64,000 nt of DNA, from NCBI RefSeq assembly GCF_027587195.1, contig NZ_JAPDDP010000018.1, positions 1 to 64,000 of the forward strand. The letters are read 5' to 3'. A program made the translations under genes and the position numbers. The stretch comes from Solirubrobacter phytolaccae. GTDB lineage: Bacteria; Actinomycetota; Thermoleophilia; Solirubrobacterales; Solirubrobacteraceae. This document shows positions 8,337-18,700 of the stretch, piece by piece (the stretch's first letter is position 1; every line of letters starts with the position of its first letter). The notes under the pieces were generated by a model. It did no database searches, had not been told where the DNA came from, and worked only from the letters and a program-made list of their open reading frames with translations.

Positions 8337-9617
8337 CTACTCCGGCTTGTAGAGCAGGCAGGCGGCCCGGGAGCTGTCCGTGTCGTACAGCGGCGGGTCG
8401 ATGCCGGGCTCGAACGCGATGCGCACGCCGTGCGCCTCCGCGTTCATGGCGTTCACGCCCTTCCACAGCGGCTCGTCCGGCTCCTCCTCGCGGATCTTCT
8501 CCAGCATCGCGAGGAGCGCGCCCGGGTCCTTGCCCGAGCCGGCCGGGACGAACGCGTCGTGACCGGCTTCGTCGAGCTTCTCCAGGTCGCCGACGAGCGG
8601 ACGCTCGGCGTTGTAGAGGTCCTCGCCGCCCTCGACCCAGCGCTGCTCGAGGATCGCCCGCATGTCGCGCGACTCCCAGCCGCAGATGTCGAACGCCTTC
8701 GGGCAGCGCGGGTGGAACGCGCAGCCGAGCGGCGGCCGGGCCGCGTCGGGGATCTCGCCGCGCGGCAGGTCGCGCGGGAGCGCCTTGTCCGGGTTGGGCT
8801 CCGGGATCGCGCGGATCAGCGCCTGCGTGTACGGATGCTTCGGGTTCTCGAAGATCTCGTCGACGGTGCCGATCTCCACGATCCGGCCGAGGTACATGAT
8901 CGCCACGCGGTCGCAGAAGAACTTCGCGCTCGCCAGGTCGTGCGTGACGTAGACGTACGTCAGCCCGATCCGGTGCTTGAGGTCGATCATGAGGTCCAGG
9001 ATCTTCGCCCGGACGCTCATGTCGAGCATCGAGACGGGCTCGTCGGCGACGACGAGGTCCGGCCCGGTGATGATCGCCCGCGCGATCGCGGCACGCTGCT
9101 TCTGGCCACCCGACAGGTCGCTCGGGTAGCTCGTCGCGAACCGCTCGGTCGGGTACAGGCCGACGAGCTCGAGCGTCTCGCGGACCTTCGCCTCTGTCTC
9201 CGCGTTCCCGCTGGTGAGCTTGTGGATCTGCAGCGGGTGCGCGAGCGCGGTCTGCAGCGTCATGCCCGGGTTCAGCGACGCGTGCGGGTCCTGGAAGACC
9301 ATCTGCAGGTGCCGGCGCTTCGGGCGCAGCGCGCGCTCGGGCTGCCCGACGAGCTCCTCGCCGCGCAGCTTGACGCTGCCCGCGGTGGGGCGCACGAGGC
9401 CGAGCAGCGCGCGGCCGAGCGTGGTCTTGCCGGAGCCGGACTCGCCGACCAGGCCGAGGACCTCGCCCTCCGCCAGGTCGAACGACACGCCGTCGACGGC
9501 CTTCACCGACGCGCCGCCGCGACCCGTGAGCCGCGACTTGAACGACGTGTTCAGGCCGAAGTGGACCTGGAGGTCACGGACCTCGATCAGGTTCTTGGTG
9601 GCGACGGGAGCGCTCAT
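8337..9617 (-). CDS. dppF: Oligo/dipeptide ABC transporter ATP-binding protein (DppF-like)
   Basis: 426 residues from ATG 9617, which overlaps the previous stop by 4 bp. It shows Walker [15 protein letters not shown], signature LSGGQKQRAAIARA, Walker B LVVADEPVSMLD and the oligopeptide-transporter C-terminal Cys motif GCAFHPRCPKAFDICG. It powers peptide import at the membrane as partner of the next ATPase. It is longer than usual: about 95 residues after the Cys motif are acidic and charged (LEKIREEEPDEPLWKG) and end ACLLYKPE, with no match known to me. Confidence 0.9.
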   Translation of the reverse strand: MSAPVATKNLIEVRDLQVHFGLNTSFKSRLTGRGGASVKAVDGVSFDLAEGEVLGLVGESGSGKTTLGRALLGLVRPTAGSVKLRGEELVGQPERALRPKRRHLQMVFQDPHASLNPGMTLQTALAHPLQIHKLTSGNAETEAKVRETLELVGLYPTERFATSYPSDLSGGQKQRAAIARAIITGPDLVVADEPVSMLDMSVRAKILDLMIDLKHRIGLTYVYVTHDLASAKFFCDRVAIMYLGRIVEIGTVDEIFENPKHPYTQALIRAIPEPNPDKALPRDLPRGEIPDAARPPLGCAFHPRCPKAFDICGWESRDMRAILEQRWVEGGEDLYNAERPLVGDLEKLDEAGHDAFVPAGSGKDPGALLAMLEKIREEEPDEPLWKGVNAMNAEAHGVRIAFEPGIDPPLYDTDSSRAACLLYKPE

Positions 9618-10636
9618 GCTTCCTCCGCGGCGGCCAGCGCCTCGCGCTCGAGCGGGGCGTCCAGCCCCTTGGGGATCTGATCCTTGGAGTGCAGCCAGCA
9701 CTCCGAGCGCCGGCCCGGGCTCGTGGCCACGGTCGTCGGCCACTGCTGCGCGCAGATCTGCATCGCGTCCGGGCAGCGCGGGTGGAACCGGCAGGCCGGC
9801 GGCGGCGAGACGAGGTCCGGCGGCGCGCCCGGGATCGAGTGCAGCTCCGTCGTCGACAGCGAGATCGTCGAGCGCAGCAGCTCCCGCGAGTACGGGTGCG
9901 ACGGCTTGGTCGTGATGTCGTACGCCGGGCCCTGCTCGACGACGCGGCCCGCGTACATCACGGCCACGCGGTCGCACGCCTCGGCCACGATCCCCAGGTT
10001 GTGGGTGATCAGCAGCAGCGCCGTGTCGAAGTTGCGGCGCAGGTCGGCGAGGATCCGGATGATCTGCGCCTCGACGAGCACGTCGAGCGCGGTCGTCGGC
10101 TCGTCGGCCACGACCACCGCCGGGCGCAGCACGAGCGCCAGGGCGATCATGATCCGCTGGCGCATGCCGCCCGAGAACTCGTGCGGGTACTGCTTGTAGC
10201 GCGTCGGCGGGATGCCCATGCCGCGCAGCGCTTCCATGGCGCGGTTGCGGGCTTCCTTGCGGCTGAGCTTGGGCTCGTGGATCTTCAGGACCTCTTCGAA
10301 GTGGTCCGAGATCTTCATGAGCGGGTTGAGCCGCGTCATCGGCTCCTGGAAGATCATCCCGAGCTCCGGCCCGCGCATCGCGCGCAGGCGCTTGGGCTTG
10401 AGCTCCAGGATGTTCTGGCCCTTGTAGTTGACCTCACCGGCATGGCCGGCGCCGGCCGGCAGCAGGCCGATCACGCCGCGACCGAGCGTGGACTTGCCAC
10501 AGCCCGACTCGCCCACGAGGCCGACGGTCTCACCGGGCAGCAGGTCCAGCGAGACGCCGTCGACGGCACGCACGGCGCCGCGCTCGGCGCCGTACCAGAT
10601 GCGCAGGTCGCGCAGGGAGAGCACGGGATCAGCCAT
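9614..10636 (-). CDS. dppD: Oligo/dipeptide ABC transporter ATP-binding protein (DppD-like)
   Basis: 340 residues with Walker [16 protein letters not shown]-loop [10 protein letters not shown], signature [12 protein letters not shown], Walker [13 protein letters not shown], switch His in LITHNLG, and the C-terminal [14 protein letters not shown] motif typical of peptide importers. It forms a heterodimer with the DppF-like subunit. It is the fourth gene of the SBP-B-C-D-F operon, one base after the permease stop. Confidence 0.9.
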   Translation of the reverse strand: MADPVLSLRDLRIWYGAERGAVRAVDGVSLDLLPGETVGLVGESGCGKSTLGRGVIGLLPAGAGHAGEVNYKGQNILELKPKRLRAMRGPELGMIFQEPMTRLNPLMKISDHFEEVLKIHEPKLSRKEARNRAMEALRGMGIPPTRYKQYPHEFSGGMRQRIMIALALVLRPAVVVADEPTTALDVLVEAQIIRILADLRRNFDTALLLITHNLGIVAEACDRVAVMYAGRVVEQGPAYDITTKPSHPYSRELLRSTISLSTTELHSIPGAPPDLVSPPPACRFHPRCPDAMQICAQQWPTTVATSPGRRSECWLHSKDQIPKGLDAPLEREALAAAEEA

Positions 10637-10637
10637 C

Positions 10638-11669
10638 TCAGCCCACCTCGCTCTCGACCTCGGGCGCGGACGCGGGACCCACGGCGCTCGACGAGATGAC
10701 CGGCTTCTTGACGCGGCGGCGGCGCAGCGTCGGGTTGAGCACGTCGTTCAAACCTTCTCCCACCAACGTCAGTGCGGTCACGGCGAGCACGATGCCGAGA
10801 CCGGGGAAGAGCGCCGTCCACCAGATGCCGGCACCGGCATCGGAGATCGCGCGCTGCAGGTCGTAGCCCCACTCGGCGGCCTCATCCGGCTGGATTCCCA
10901 GACCCAGGAACCCGAGGCCCGCGAGCGTGAGGATCGCGTCCGCCGCGTTGAGCGTCGCGATCACCGGCACGCTCTGGATCACATTGCCGAACAGGTACTT
11001 GCCGATGATCGTCCGCGGCCGCGCGCCCATCGCGCGCGCCGCCTCGATGTAGGTCGCCTCTCTCGCACTCAGCGTGGAGGCGCGGACGACTCTGAAGTAC
11101 TGCGGCACGTACACGACCGTGATCGCGATCGCGGTCACGACGATGCCGCTGTCGATCGTGTTCGTCAGCAGGAAGGCCGCGACGATCGCGAGCAGCAGGT
11201 ACGGGAACGCGAACAGCGCGTCCATGATCAGCACGAGGATGCGGTCCACCCAGCCGCCGACGTAGCCCGAGATGAGCCCGAGCGGCACGCCGATGGCGAG
11301 CGAGAACGCAACCGCCAGGACGACGACCTCGAGCGCCGTGCGCGCGCCGTAGATCGTGCGCGACATGACGTCGAAGCCCTGCACCGTGGTGCCCCACGGG
11401 TTGAGGTCGCTCGGCTCGCCCTGCGTCGGGAAGCGCACGCCGTCCGACTGGTAGGTGTCGAAGCTGAACGGGGCGATCAGCGGAGCGAAGATCGCCATGA
11501 AGATGAAGAGCAGGGACACGAGCGTCCCCGTGACGAGCATGAAGCGCTGGATGCCGTGCGACTGCTTGTACGGCTGCGCGATCTTGCTCAGGATGCCGCC
11601 GCGGCGCTTGGGCGGCTCCGCGATCGGGGGCTTGTCCGGCGTGCCGGTGACGGTCGACGTCGCGGTCAT
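10638..11669 (-). CDS. dppC: Peptide ABC transporter permease (DppC-like)
   Basis: 343 residues. A cytoplasmic N-terminus precedes a first TM helix (FMLVTGTLVSLLFIFMAIFA), a periplasmic loop, and the BPD transport domain with the EAA-type loop EAARAMGARPRTIIGKYLFGN contacting the ATPases. The usual DppC ending (ALTLVGEGLNDVLNPTLRRR) is present, followed by a ~25-residue tail. It pairs with the DppB-like permease encoded just upstream. Confidence 0.9.
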   Translation of the reverse strand: MTATSTVTGTPDKPPIAEPPKRRGGILSKIAQPYKQSHGIQRFMLVTGTLVSLLFIFMAIFAPLIAPFSFDTYQSDGVRFPTQGEPSDLNPWGTTVQGFDVMSRTIYGARTALEVVVLAVAFSLAIGVPLGLISGYVGGWVDRILVLIMDALFAFPYLLLAIVAAFLLTNTIDSGIVVTAIAITVVYVPQYFRVVRASTLSAREATYIEAARAMGARPRTIIGKYLFGNVIQSVPVIATLNAADAILTLAGLGFLGLGIQPDEAAEWGYDLQRAISDAGAGIWWTALFPGLGIVLAVTALTLVGEGLNDVLNPTLRRRRVKKPVISSSAVGPASAPEVESEVG

Positions 11670-11672
11670 CGC

Positions 11673-12698
11673 CTAGTACCTCACGCGGGGGTCGATGAGC
11701 GCGTTGACGATGTCGATGATCAACGAGATGAACACGACGATCAGCGCGAAGAACGTGATCAGACCTTGGACGCCGATGTAGTCGCGGCTATTGAGGTACT
11801 GGAGCAATCGTGTCCCCAGTCCCGGCCAGCTGAAGGTCTGCTCGGTGAGCACTGCACCTCCGAGCAGCAGCGCGGCCTGGAGGCCCATGACGGTGACCAC
11901 CGGCACGAGCGCGTTGCGGAACGCGTGGCGGGAGACCACGCGGCGCTCGGACACGCCGCGGGCGCGGGCGGCCTCGACGTAGTCGCCGCCGAGCGCCTGC
12001 CCGACGTTGACCCGGACGAGCCGGATGAAGACGCCCATGACCAGCAGGCCGAGCGTCGTCGCCGGGAGGATGAGGTGCTGGATCACGTCCCAGACCCCAT
12101 CCCAGTTGCCGTCTATCGCCAGGTCTATGAGGAGGATGTGCGTGTGCACCTCCGCCGTCGCCTGGGTGATCGGCGAGGCCATCTTCGACGCCGGCAGCCA
12201 GTCGAGGTTCTTCGCGAACAGCAGCTGCGCGAGCAGGCCGACGAAGAACGGCGGCGCCGCGTAGCCGAGGATGGCGAACACGCGGATGAAGGCGTCCGGG
12301 ATCGTCTCCCGGTAGCGCCCGGCGATGAGGCCGAGCGGAAGGCCGAAGACGAGCGCGACCACGAGGGCCGCGACCGTCAACGTCAACGTCGCACCGCCGT
12401 TCTCGACGATCAGCGAGCCGATCGTCTGCCCGTCGGTGACCGTGGTGCCGAACTGGAAGCGAACGGCATCCCACAGGTAGTCGAAGTACTGCACGATCAG
12501 GGGGCGGTCAAAGCCGAGCGCCGCTTCGCGCTCGGCGATCTCCGCAGGCGGCAGCTTCCCGCCCAAGGTGGCCGAAACCGGACTGCCCGGGGCCACGCGC
12601 ATCATCAGGAACACCACGGTCAGAAGCACCCAGACCATGGGGATCATCAGCGCGATCCGGACGAGGACGTAGCCCCGTAGCGATCCGGCACGGCTCAT
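11673..12698 (-). CDS. dppB: Peptide ABC transporter permease (DppB-like)
   Basis: 341 residues from ATG 12698, chosen because it lies four bases after the binding-protein stop and gives the standard DppB N-terminus (YVLVRIALMIPMVWVLLTVVFLM). The permease loop EAARARGVSERRVVSRHAFRN and the terminal IVNALIDPRVRY motif are diagnostic of DppB/OppB. About six TM helices. A ~40-residue insert around PASKMASPITQATAEVHTHI lies in an external loop. Confidence 0.9.
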   Translation of the reverse strand: MSRAGSLRGYVLVRIALMIPMVWVLLTVVFLMMRVAPGSPVSATLGGKLPPAEIAEREAALGFDRPLIVQYFDYLWDAVRFQFGTTVTDGQTIGSLIVENGGATLTLTVAALVVALVFGLPLGLIAGRYRETIPDAFIRVFAILGYAAPPFFVGLLAQLLFAKNLDWLPASKMASPITQATAEVHTHILLIDLAIDGNWDGVWDVIQHLILPATTLGLLVMGVFIRLVRVNVGQALGGDYVEAARARGVSERRVVSRHAFRNALVPVVTVMGLQAALLLGGAVLTEQTFSWPGLGTRLLQYLNSRDYIGVQGLITFFALIVVFISLIIDIVNALIDPRVRY

Positions 12699-12702
12699 GT
12701 TG

Positions 12703-14307
12703 CTAGTCGGCCTTCTTGGAGACGACCCAGAAGCGGAACTGGAAGGCGGGGTCGAACGTCGTCTCGACGCCCTCCACACCCTCGCGAATGGCCGCGACCT
12801 GCTTGCCTTCCCACAGCGGGATCAGCGGGGCGTCCTCGGCCTGGATGTCCTGGATCTTGCCGAAGGCTTCCTCACGGACGGCCGCGTCATCGGTCGCGAG
12901 CTCCTCGTCGAGGAGGTCATTGACTTCCTTGTTCGAGTAGCCGTTGACGAAGAAGCCACCGTCGCGCATGAACGGCGACAGGTAGTTGTCGGCGTCCGGG
13001 AAGTCCGGGAACCAGCCCATGCCGTAGAAGTAGTACGTGCCCTTCTCGAAGGCCTCCGACTTGTACTGATCCCACTCGGTGGAGTCCAGGGAGACCTTGA
13101 AGAGGCCCGAGCCCTCCAGCTGACGCTTGAGCTCGTTCCACAGGTCAGCCTCGACCGGGCCGTAGTGGGTCGGCGTGTACCAGCCGTCGAGCGCGACCGG
13201 GGTCGAGACGCCGGCCTCCTCGAGGATGGCCTTGGCCTTCGCCGGGTCCGGATCGCCGTAGGCCTCCTGGAACGCCGGCTTGGCGCCCGGGAAGGCAGAC
13301 GGGACCGTCGAGTACAGCGGGGTCGCCGTGCCCTTGTAGATGTTCGTCGTGATGGCCTCGCGGTCGATCACCTGGGCGATCGCCTTGCGGACCGCGACGT
13401 TGTCGACCGGCTTCTTCTTCACGTTGAACGTGATGTAGCGGATCTCCGTACCGGCGCCGTCCACGACCTTGACGCCGTTGCCGCCGCTGCGCAGCGACTC
13501 GAGGTCGGTCGGGGAGAGGCTGCGGTAGGCGATGTCGACCTCACCCTGCTCGATCGCCAGCTTGAGGGCCGAAGCCTGCTCGAAGTACTGGACGATGAAG
13601 TTGGGGGTCTTGCCCTTGTTCGGGCCGGTGTACTCGGGGTTGATCGAGAACACGGCCTGCTGGTTCGGGGTGTACTTGTCCAGCTTGTACGGGCCCGAGC
13701 CGACGATCTTGTCGTCCGGCTGCTTCTCCGTCGCCGAGTACACCTCGTCCGGCACGATCGCCGCGACGTTGTGGGTGAGGATGAAGGGGAAGGTCGCGTC
13801 GGCCTTCTTGAGCTTCATCGTCACGGTCGTCGGATCAGTCGCCTCGACGCTGTCGAGCGAGCCGAGCAGCGTGTACGGACCAGTCGCGTCCGCGATCTTG
13901 ACCATGCGGTCGAGGGAGAACTTGACGTCCTCCGCCGTAAGCGGGTCACCGCTCGAGAACTTCAGGTCCGGCTTCATCTTGCAGACGTACGTCTTCTCGT
14001 CCGTGAACTCGCAGGACTCGGCAGCATCGGGCTCGGGCTTGTTGCCGCCCGCCGGAACCGAAAGCAGGTTCTGGTAGATGTTGCCGATCAGCTGCTGAGA
14101 GCCGAGGTCGTAGGCCCCGACCGGGTCCAGCGCCACGACCTTGTCGGTCGAGCCGAGGATCACCGTGTCGGCGACCCCCGCAGAAGCTTCGGGGGTCGAG
14201 CCCCCGGCAGGTGCGTTGCCGTCGTCATCCGAGCTGTCACCGCATGCTGCGGCACCAACCGCGAGCAACGCAGTACAGCCGAAAACGGCCAATCGATATG
14301 CGCTCAT
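12703..14307 (-). CDS. Peptide-binding lipoprotein, SBP family 5 (DppA/OppA-like)
   Basis: 534 residues. A lipoprotein signal with lipobox VGAAAC (Cys22) and a Gly/Ser/Asp/Pro linker lead into the SBP_bac_5 domain. The lobe motif LKFSSGDPLTAEDVKFSLDR near residue 120 is the family hallmark, followed by VGSGPYKLDKY and RKAIAQVIDREAI. It captures extracellular peptides and delivers them to DppBC. It is the first gene of the operon, with a purine-rich RBS (GGAGGGGGGCGG) upstream. Which peptides it binds cannot be read from the sequence, but adjacent secreted proteases suggest oligopeptides. Confidence 0.9.
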   Translation of the reverse strand: MSAYRLAVFGCTALLAVGAAACGDSSDDDGNAPAGGSTPEASAGVADTVILGSTDKVVALDPVGAYDLGSQQLIGNIYQNLLSVPAGGNKPEPDAAESCEFTDEKTYVCKMKPDLKFSSGDPLTAEDVKFSLDRMVKIADATGPYTLLGSLDSVEATDPTTVTMKLKKADATFPFILTHNVAAIVPDEVYSATEKQPDDKIVGSGPYKLDKYTPNQQAVFSINPEYTGPNKGKTPNFIVQYFEQASALKLAIEQGEVDIAYRSLSPTDLESLRSGGNGVKVVDGAGTEIRYITFNVKKKPVDNVAVRKAIAQVIDREAITTNIYKGTATPLYSTVPSAFPGAKPAFQEAYGDPDPAKAKAILEEAGVSTPVALDGWYTPTHYGPVEADLWNELKRQLEGSGLFKVSLDSTEWDQYKSEAFEKGTYYFYGMGWFPDFPDADNYLSPFMRDGGFFVNGYSNKEVNDLLDEELATDDAAVREEAFGKIQDIQAEDAPLIPLWEGKQVAAIREGVEGVETTFDPAFQFRFWVVSKKAD

Positions 14308-14348
14308 AGTCTCCGCCCCCCTCCAATGGGCACGGGTTCGTCCTCCGT

Positions 14349-14371
14349 CCGTCCCTCAACTTAGTGGACGG
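14349..14371 (-). terminator. Possible hairpin between the PucR gene and the Dpp operon
   Basis: CCGTCC (14349-14354) and GGACGG (14366-14371) can pair around an 11-base loop, ~70 bases after the regulator stop and ~40 before the binding-protein ATG. It could separate the two transcripts or act as a leader structure. The stem is short. Confidence 0.3.
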
Positions 14372-14441
14372 GCGGGGAGCGGCTCGTCGTGCATGTGTCG
14401 AAACCGCAGCGCGGCAGCGTAAACCAACGTCGCAACCGTGA

Positions 14442-15686
14442 CTAGTCGGCGTTGGTGCGTCTCAACGCGGGATGGGTGCCCACGAGGCGTGCCAGCTTGA
14501 GGCCCGAGTGCAGCGCCAGGCGGTCCGCGCCGCTCTTGAGCGAGGTGCCGGTGATGGCCTCGATCCGCTGCAGTCGGTAGTACAGCGACGCACGGTGCAA
14601 AAACAGCGCCTCTGCGGTGAGTTTCGTGTCGCAGCCGTTGTCCAGATAGGCCTCGAGCGTCTGCACGAGGGACTCCTTGCTCTGGAGCGCGAACAGCTTC
14701 GGCAGACCCGGGTGGATGAGCTCGCGAGCGTGCGGCGTCTCGGCCGCGCGGGCCAGCAGCCGGTAGGCGCCGAGACCATCCCAACCAGCTGGTGTGCCGT
14801 GCTCCGGAAGTGCGCCGGAGACCCTTAATGAGAGCCGGGCGTGCTCATGCGCACGGTGCGCGTCCCGCAGGTGCTCGTGCTGACCGCTGTAGCCGAGCGC
14901 GATCCGCACCGGACCCTCGGCGAACGCCTGGTCGAGCGCGTCCTGGGCGCGGGTCGCGAGCTCGTCGAGCGTGCCGTGGCGACCGTCCAGCGCGACCAGC
15001 ATCACGCCGTGGTCGCCGTGCACGACGCTGAGCGACTGGCGGCGCGGCAGCGCGCGCCGGAACTGGTCGAGCGCGAGGCCCAGGCGGGCGCGTTCGGACG
15101 TCGGCAGCTCCTGCTCAGGGTCCCGCCACGGCCGCATCGCGAGCACCGCGATGTGCGCGCTGGCCACCAGCAGCTCCTGGGCGGACAGCTCGTGCGCGGC
15201 CGTCTCGCGCTCCGCCGGGTCCGGCCCGAGCAGGGCTTCGAGCAGCTTGAGCTCGTGCTCGCGCTGCGGGCGCTCGAGCTCGTCGCGGCGGTACATCGCC
15301 GTGCCGATCTCCGCCGCGGTCAGCTCGGCCGCCTCGCAGTCGGCGTCCGTGAGCGACTGGTCGGCGTCGATCAGCCACAGGTAGCCGAACAGCGCGCCCT
15401 GGCAGCGGATCGGCACGCACACGCGCGACTCGAGCCCGACGTCCGGGCGCGGCGCGGTGCGCACCGGCCGGGAGGCGTTGGCGATGCCCTGCGCGAAGTG
15501 CAGGTCGCGGATCACACGCGGGGTCTCACGCGTGAGGATCGCGGTCTTGCGCACCTCGTCCTCGCTGCCGAGGGTCGGGCTGTAGGCCAGCAGACGCAGG
15601 CTGGCGTCGTCGACGAGCACCGAGCGATCGAGTTGCGCGCTCAGCTGCTCGACGAGGGCCTGAACCTCGTCATCGCGCGCGGCCAT
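14442..15686 (-). CDS. PucR/CdaR-family transcriptional regulator
   Basis: 414 residues from ATG 15686. Residues ~1-130 look like a GAF-type sensor (SVLVDDASLRLLAYSPT, RVCVPIRCQGALFGYLWLID), the middle is the GGDEF-like/CdaR linker, and residues ~350-400 are the PucR HTH (LDNGCDTKLTAEALFLHRAS then LYYRLQRIEAITG). Such regulators activate catabolic or transport operons in response to a metabolite. It is transcribed toward the Dpp operon from 135 bases upstream, so it is the obvious candidate regulator. The ligand is unknown. Confidence 0.85.
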   Translation of the reverse strand: MAARDDEVQALVEQLSAQLDRSVLVDDASLRLLAYSPTLGSEDEVRKTAILTRETPRVIRDLHFAQGIANASRPVRTAPRPDVGLESRVCVPIRCQGALFGYLWLIDADQSLTDADCEAAELTAAEIGTAMYRRDELERPQREHELKLLEALLGPDPAERETAAHELSAQELLVASAHIAVLAMRPWRDPEQELPTSERARLGLALDQFRRALPRRQSLSVVHGDHGVMLVALDGRHGTLDELATRAQDALDQAFAEGPVRIALGYSGQHEHLRDAHRAHEHARLSLRVSGALPEHGTPAGWDGLGAYRLLARAAETPHARELIHPGLPKLFALQSKESLVQTLEAYLDNGCDTKLTAEALFLHRASLYYRLQRIEAITGTSLKSGADRLALHSGLKLARLVGTHPALRRTNAD

Positions 15687-15702
15687 ACCCCGGGAGCGTA
15701 CC

Positions 15703-18700
15703 GTGCCCGGGGTGCCCCGATCGGCCAGAGATGTGCGCATTGCGGAGCTGGGCCGCGCGCTGCGGCGACTGCGCGACCTCCCCGACGCCCTGCTCGTGGC
15801 CGACGGCGCGGTGTGGACGGTGCCGATGGACGCCGACCGCACGCCCAGCTGGCTCACGTCGCCCACGCTCGCTCCACCGCACGTGACGGTGAAGGTCGAC
15901 GAGGCGACGGTGTGGCGGGCGCGCGGCGCGTTGCGGCGGGCGCGCTGGACGCGCGACGCCACCGGGCTCGTCGGCGAAGGACCGCTGCGGACGTTCCGCC
16001 CGGCGGACGTCGAGCGCCTGTGCGCCGCCGCGGAGCCGGTGATCGAGCGGCTCGAATGGGCGTTCTCGCCCACGGGCGCACGGCCGCGCGGCGTGCTGGT
16101 CGCCGAGCCGGCGACGGAGCTGCGCTACGCGTCGCGGGTGCCGCTCCCGGCGGTGCGCTGCGGCCGGCTGCGCGTGGAGCTGGCGATCGCCGACCGGCTC
16201 TACGACCTGCGTGGACCGGTGCTGGCAGACCGCTGGCTGCGCTCGTGCGCGGCGCGGACCTGGCCGACGCCGGCCCTGCTCGCCGAGCTCGCCCGGCTGC
16301 GCTCCGCCGACGACGAGACACTCCGCGTGTGGGCGCTCGACCATGGCGTCGGCGAGGGGATCGGCGCCGCGCTGCGGGCCGACGGCGCCGACCGCGCGAA
16401 GGTCCACGAGCGCGTCGTCGACCGCATGTGGGGCTCCGACGACAACTACCGCGCGGCCGTGATCGGCGTGCTCTTGGCGGACCCCGAAGCGCGCTACCAC
16501 GTCCCGGCCCGGCCGGAGAACGAGTGGGAGCTCTACGGCGCGATCGTCGAGCTGGAGGCGGCCACGCCGCGCTGGCGCGCCCGTACCCGGGCGCACATGC
16601 CGCGCTGGCTCGCCGATCCCGACGTGACCTTCGAGAGTGACCTCGCCCGCTTCCCGCCCGACCTCGCGATCCGGGTGATGCGGCTCGGCGGGGCGTTGCC
16701 GGAGCCGCCGCGCGGAAGCTGGCCCACACGCTCGCTGCGCCGCTACGTCGAGCTGCTCGAGCGCGTCGACGAGCCCACCCGGAAGCTGCTGCGCAGCCCC
16801 TGGGTCGTGGACGTGCTCTCGAGCCGGCTCGGCGACGGGGCGTTCGGGCTGCTGGCCGCGGCGAAGCGGATCACGCCGGGTACGGAGGACGCGATCGCCG
16901 CGCTGCTGGCGACGCAGCGTCCGGGCGCGGGCGACGCGCAGCGGGCGCTGACGGCCTGGCAGCGCAGCCCGGTGACCGAGGACGCCGAGGCACTCGCGGT
17001 CGCGACCGGGCTCGACGCGACGCTGATCGCCCGCTGGCGCCACCACCGCGAGCTGCTGGGCGAGCCGGTCGCGCTCCCGCGGCGCGCGGCGCAGGTCGCG
17101 GACGTGCCGGCGCGGCTCGCCGCGGAGGCGGAGGCGATCCGCGCGAAGCTCCAGATGGCCGCCGATCGCGCCGCCCCCGTGCCGGTCGACCCGACCGGGA
17201 CACGCGCCGCCCCCACGCCCGCCGATCCGTCCGGGACACGCGCCGCGCCCGCGCCCGCCGATCCGTCCGGGACACGCGCCGCGCCCGCGCCCGCCGACCC
17301 GACCGGGACACGCGCCGCGCCCGCGCCCGCCGCGCCGTCCGCGACACGCGCCGCCCTCGCCCCTGACGCGATCGCCGAGCTCGAGCGGCGGCTCACGCGG
17401 CTCGAGGACCCCGACGGGGTCGCCGCCCGCGTGGAGGCGGCCCGGCGCCAGGCGGCGCGCAGCCTCGAGCGGGCCGTGGCCGACGCCCGGCTGCGCTCGC
17501 TGCGCGCGGTGCTGGAGGCCGAGGCGCGCCGTCGCCTCCCGGGCCTCCGCGACGGCCTGCCGCTCGTCCTGCTCGCCGATCTCGCCGGGCTGGCCGCGCT
17601 CGCCCCGCTCGACCAGCGCCTCCTCGAGCGGCTGCTCGCGACGATCCTGGACGGCGGTGACGTCTACGCGTGGCCGGAGAACGCGGCGTGGCTCGCCCGG
17701 CGGCGGTTCGATGCACGCGCCTGGCGCGCCGGCTTCGACGCGACGGTCGAGGGGGTCCGGTACGTCACCGAGACCGACCCGCTGAAGGCGCTGCACATGG
17801 GCAGCTGGTTCGACACGTGCCTGTCCCTCGACGGTGGGATCAACCAGCACGCGGCGCTCAACAACACGATCGAGGCGAACCGGCACGTCGTCTACGGGTA
17901 CGGCCCGCGCGGCGAGGTCCTTGCGCGGCGGTTGCTGGCCGTGACCGACGACGGGACCCTGCTCAAGTTCCACACGTACGCGTTCGCCGACCGGCGCGCG
18001 CACGAGCACGCGATGGACGCCCTGTGCGAGGCGCTCGCGGCGCGCTCCGGGCTCACGCTCGGCACGCGCGGCGAGCCCCGCTCGTTGACCGGCTCGCCGT
18101 TCTATGACGACGGCGTCCAGTCGTGGGCGTCCGCCCCGGCCGAAGCCCAGCGGCACCGGATCTCGTCGCTGGACCTGCTGACCCTGCCGATCGACGAGGT
18201 GCGGCGGACCGTGGAGGCGGGGGTGGTCGCGATCCAGGCGACGCCGCTGGTCATCCGCGCGCTGCGCCGGCGGGGTGTCGCCCCGGAGGCGCTCGTGGCG
18301 ATCGCCGACGTCTACTGGTCCCTCGGGCTGCGCTGGCCGGCGTCCTCCACCGAGCAGCTGCTCGAGCACCTCGACGAACCCGCGGCCGTGCTGGAGCTCG
18401 TCGACCGCGACGAGGGGGCCGACGCGATCCTGGCCGCGCTCGCCGAGCGGCCGCGCGACGACGTGCTCGGGCTCGCCGCCGCCGCGCTCACCGGCGCGCC
18501 GCTCCGGCGCATCCGGCCGAACGCCGCCCCCGAACGGCTGCTGCGCCGCGCGATCGGGCGCACGGAGGCGCGGCTGCCGGCACGTCCGGCCGGGGTCAAG
18601 CTGCGCGTACCGCTGATCCGCCGCTTCGACGCGGCCGTGCGTGAACGGGACTGGCGCGCGCTCGAACGCGCGCTCCGGGCCGCTCCCGCGTTCGCCGACG

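Noticed and set aside
17188-17367. Possible CRISPR array
   Set aside because: Direct 36-bp units with no unique spacers, in frame inside a gene, and no cas genes nearby.
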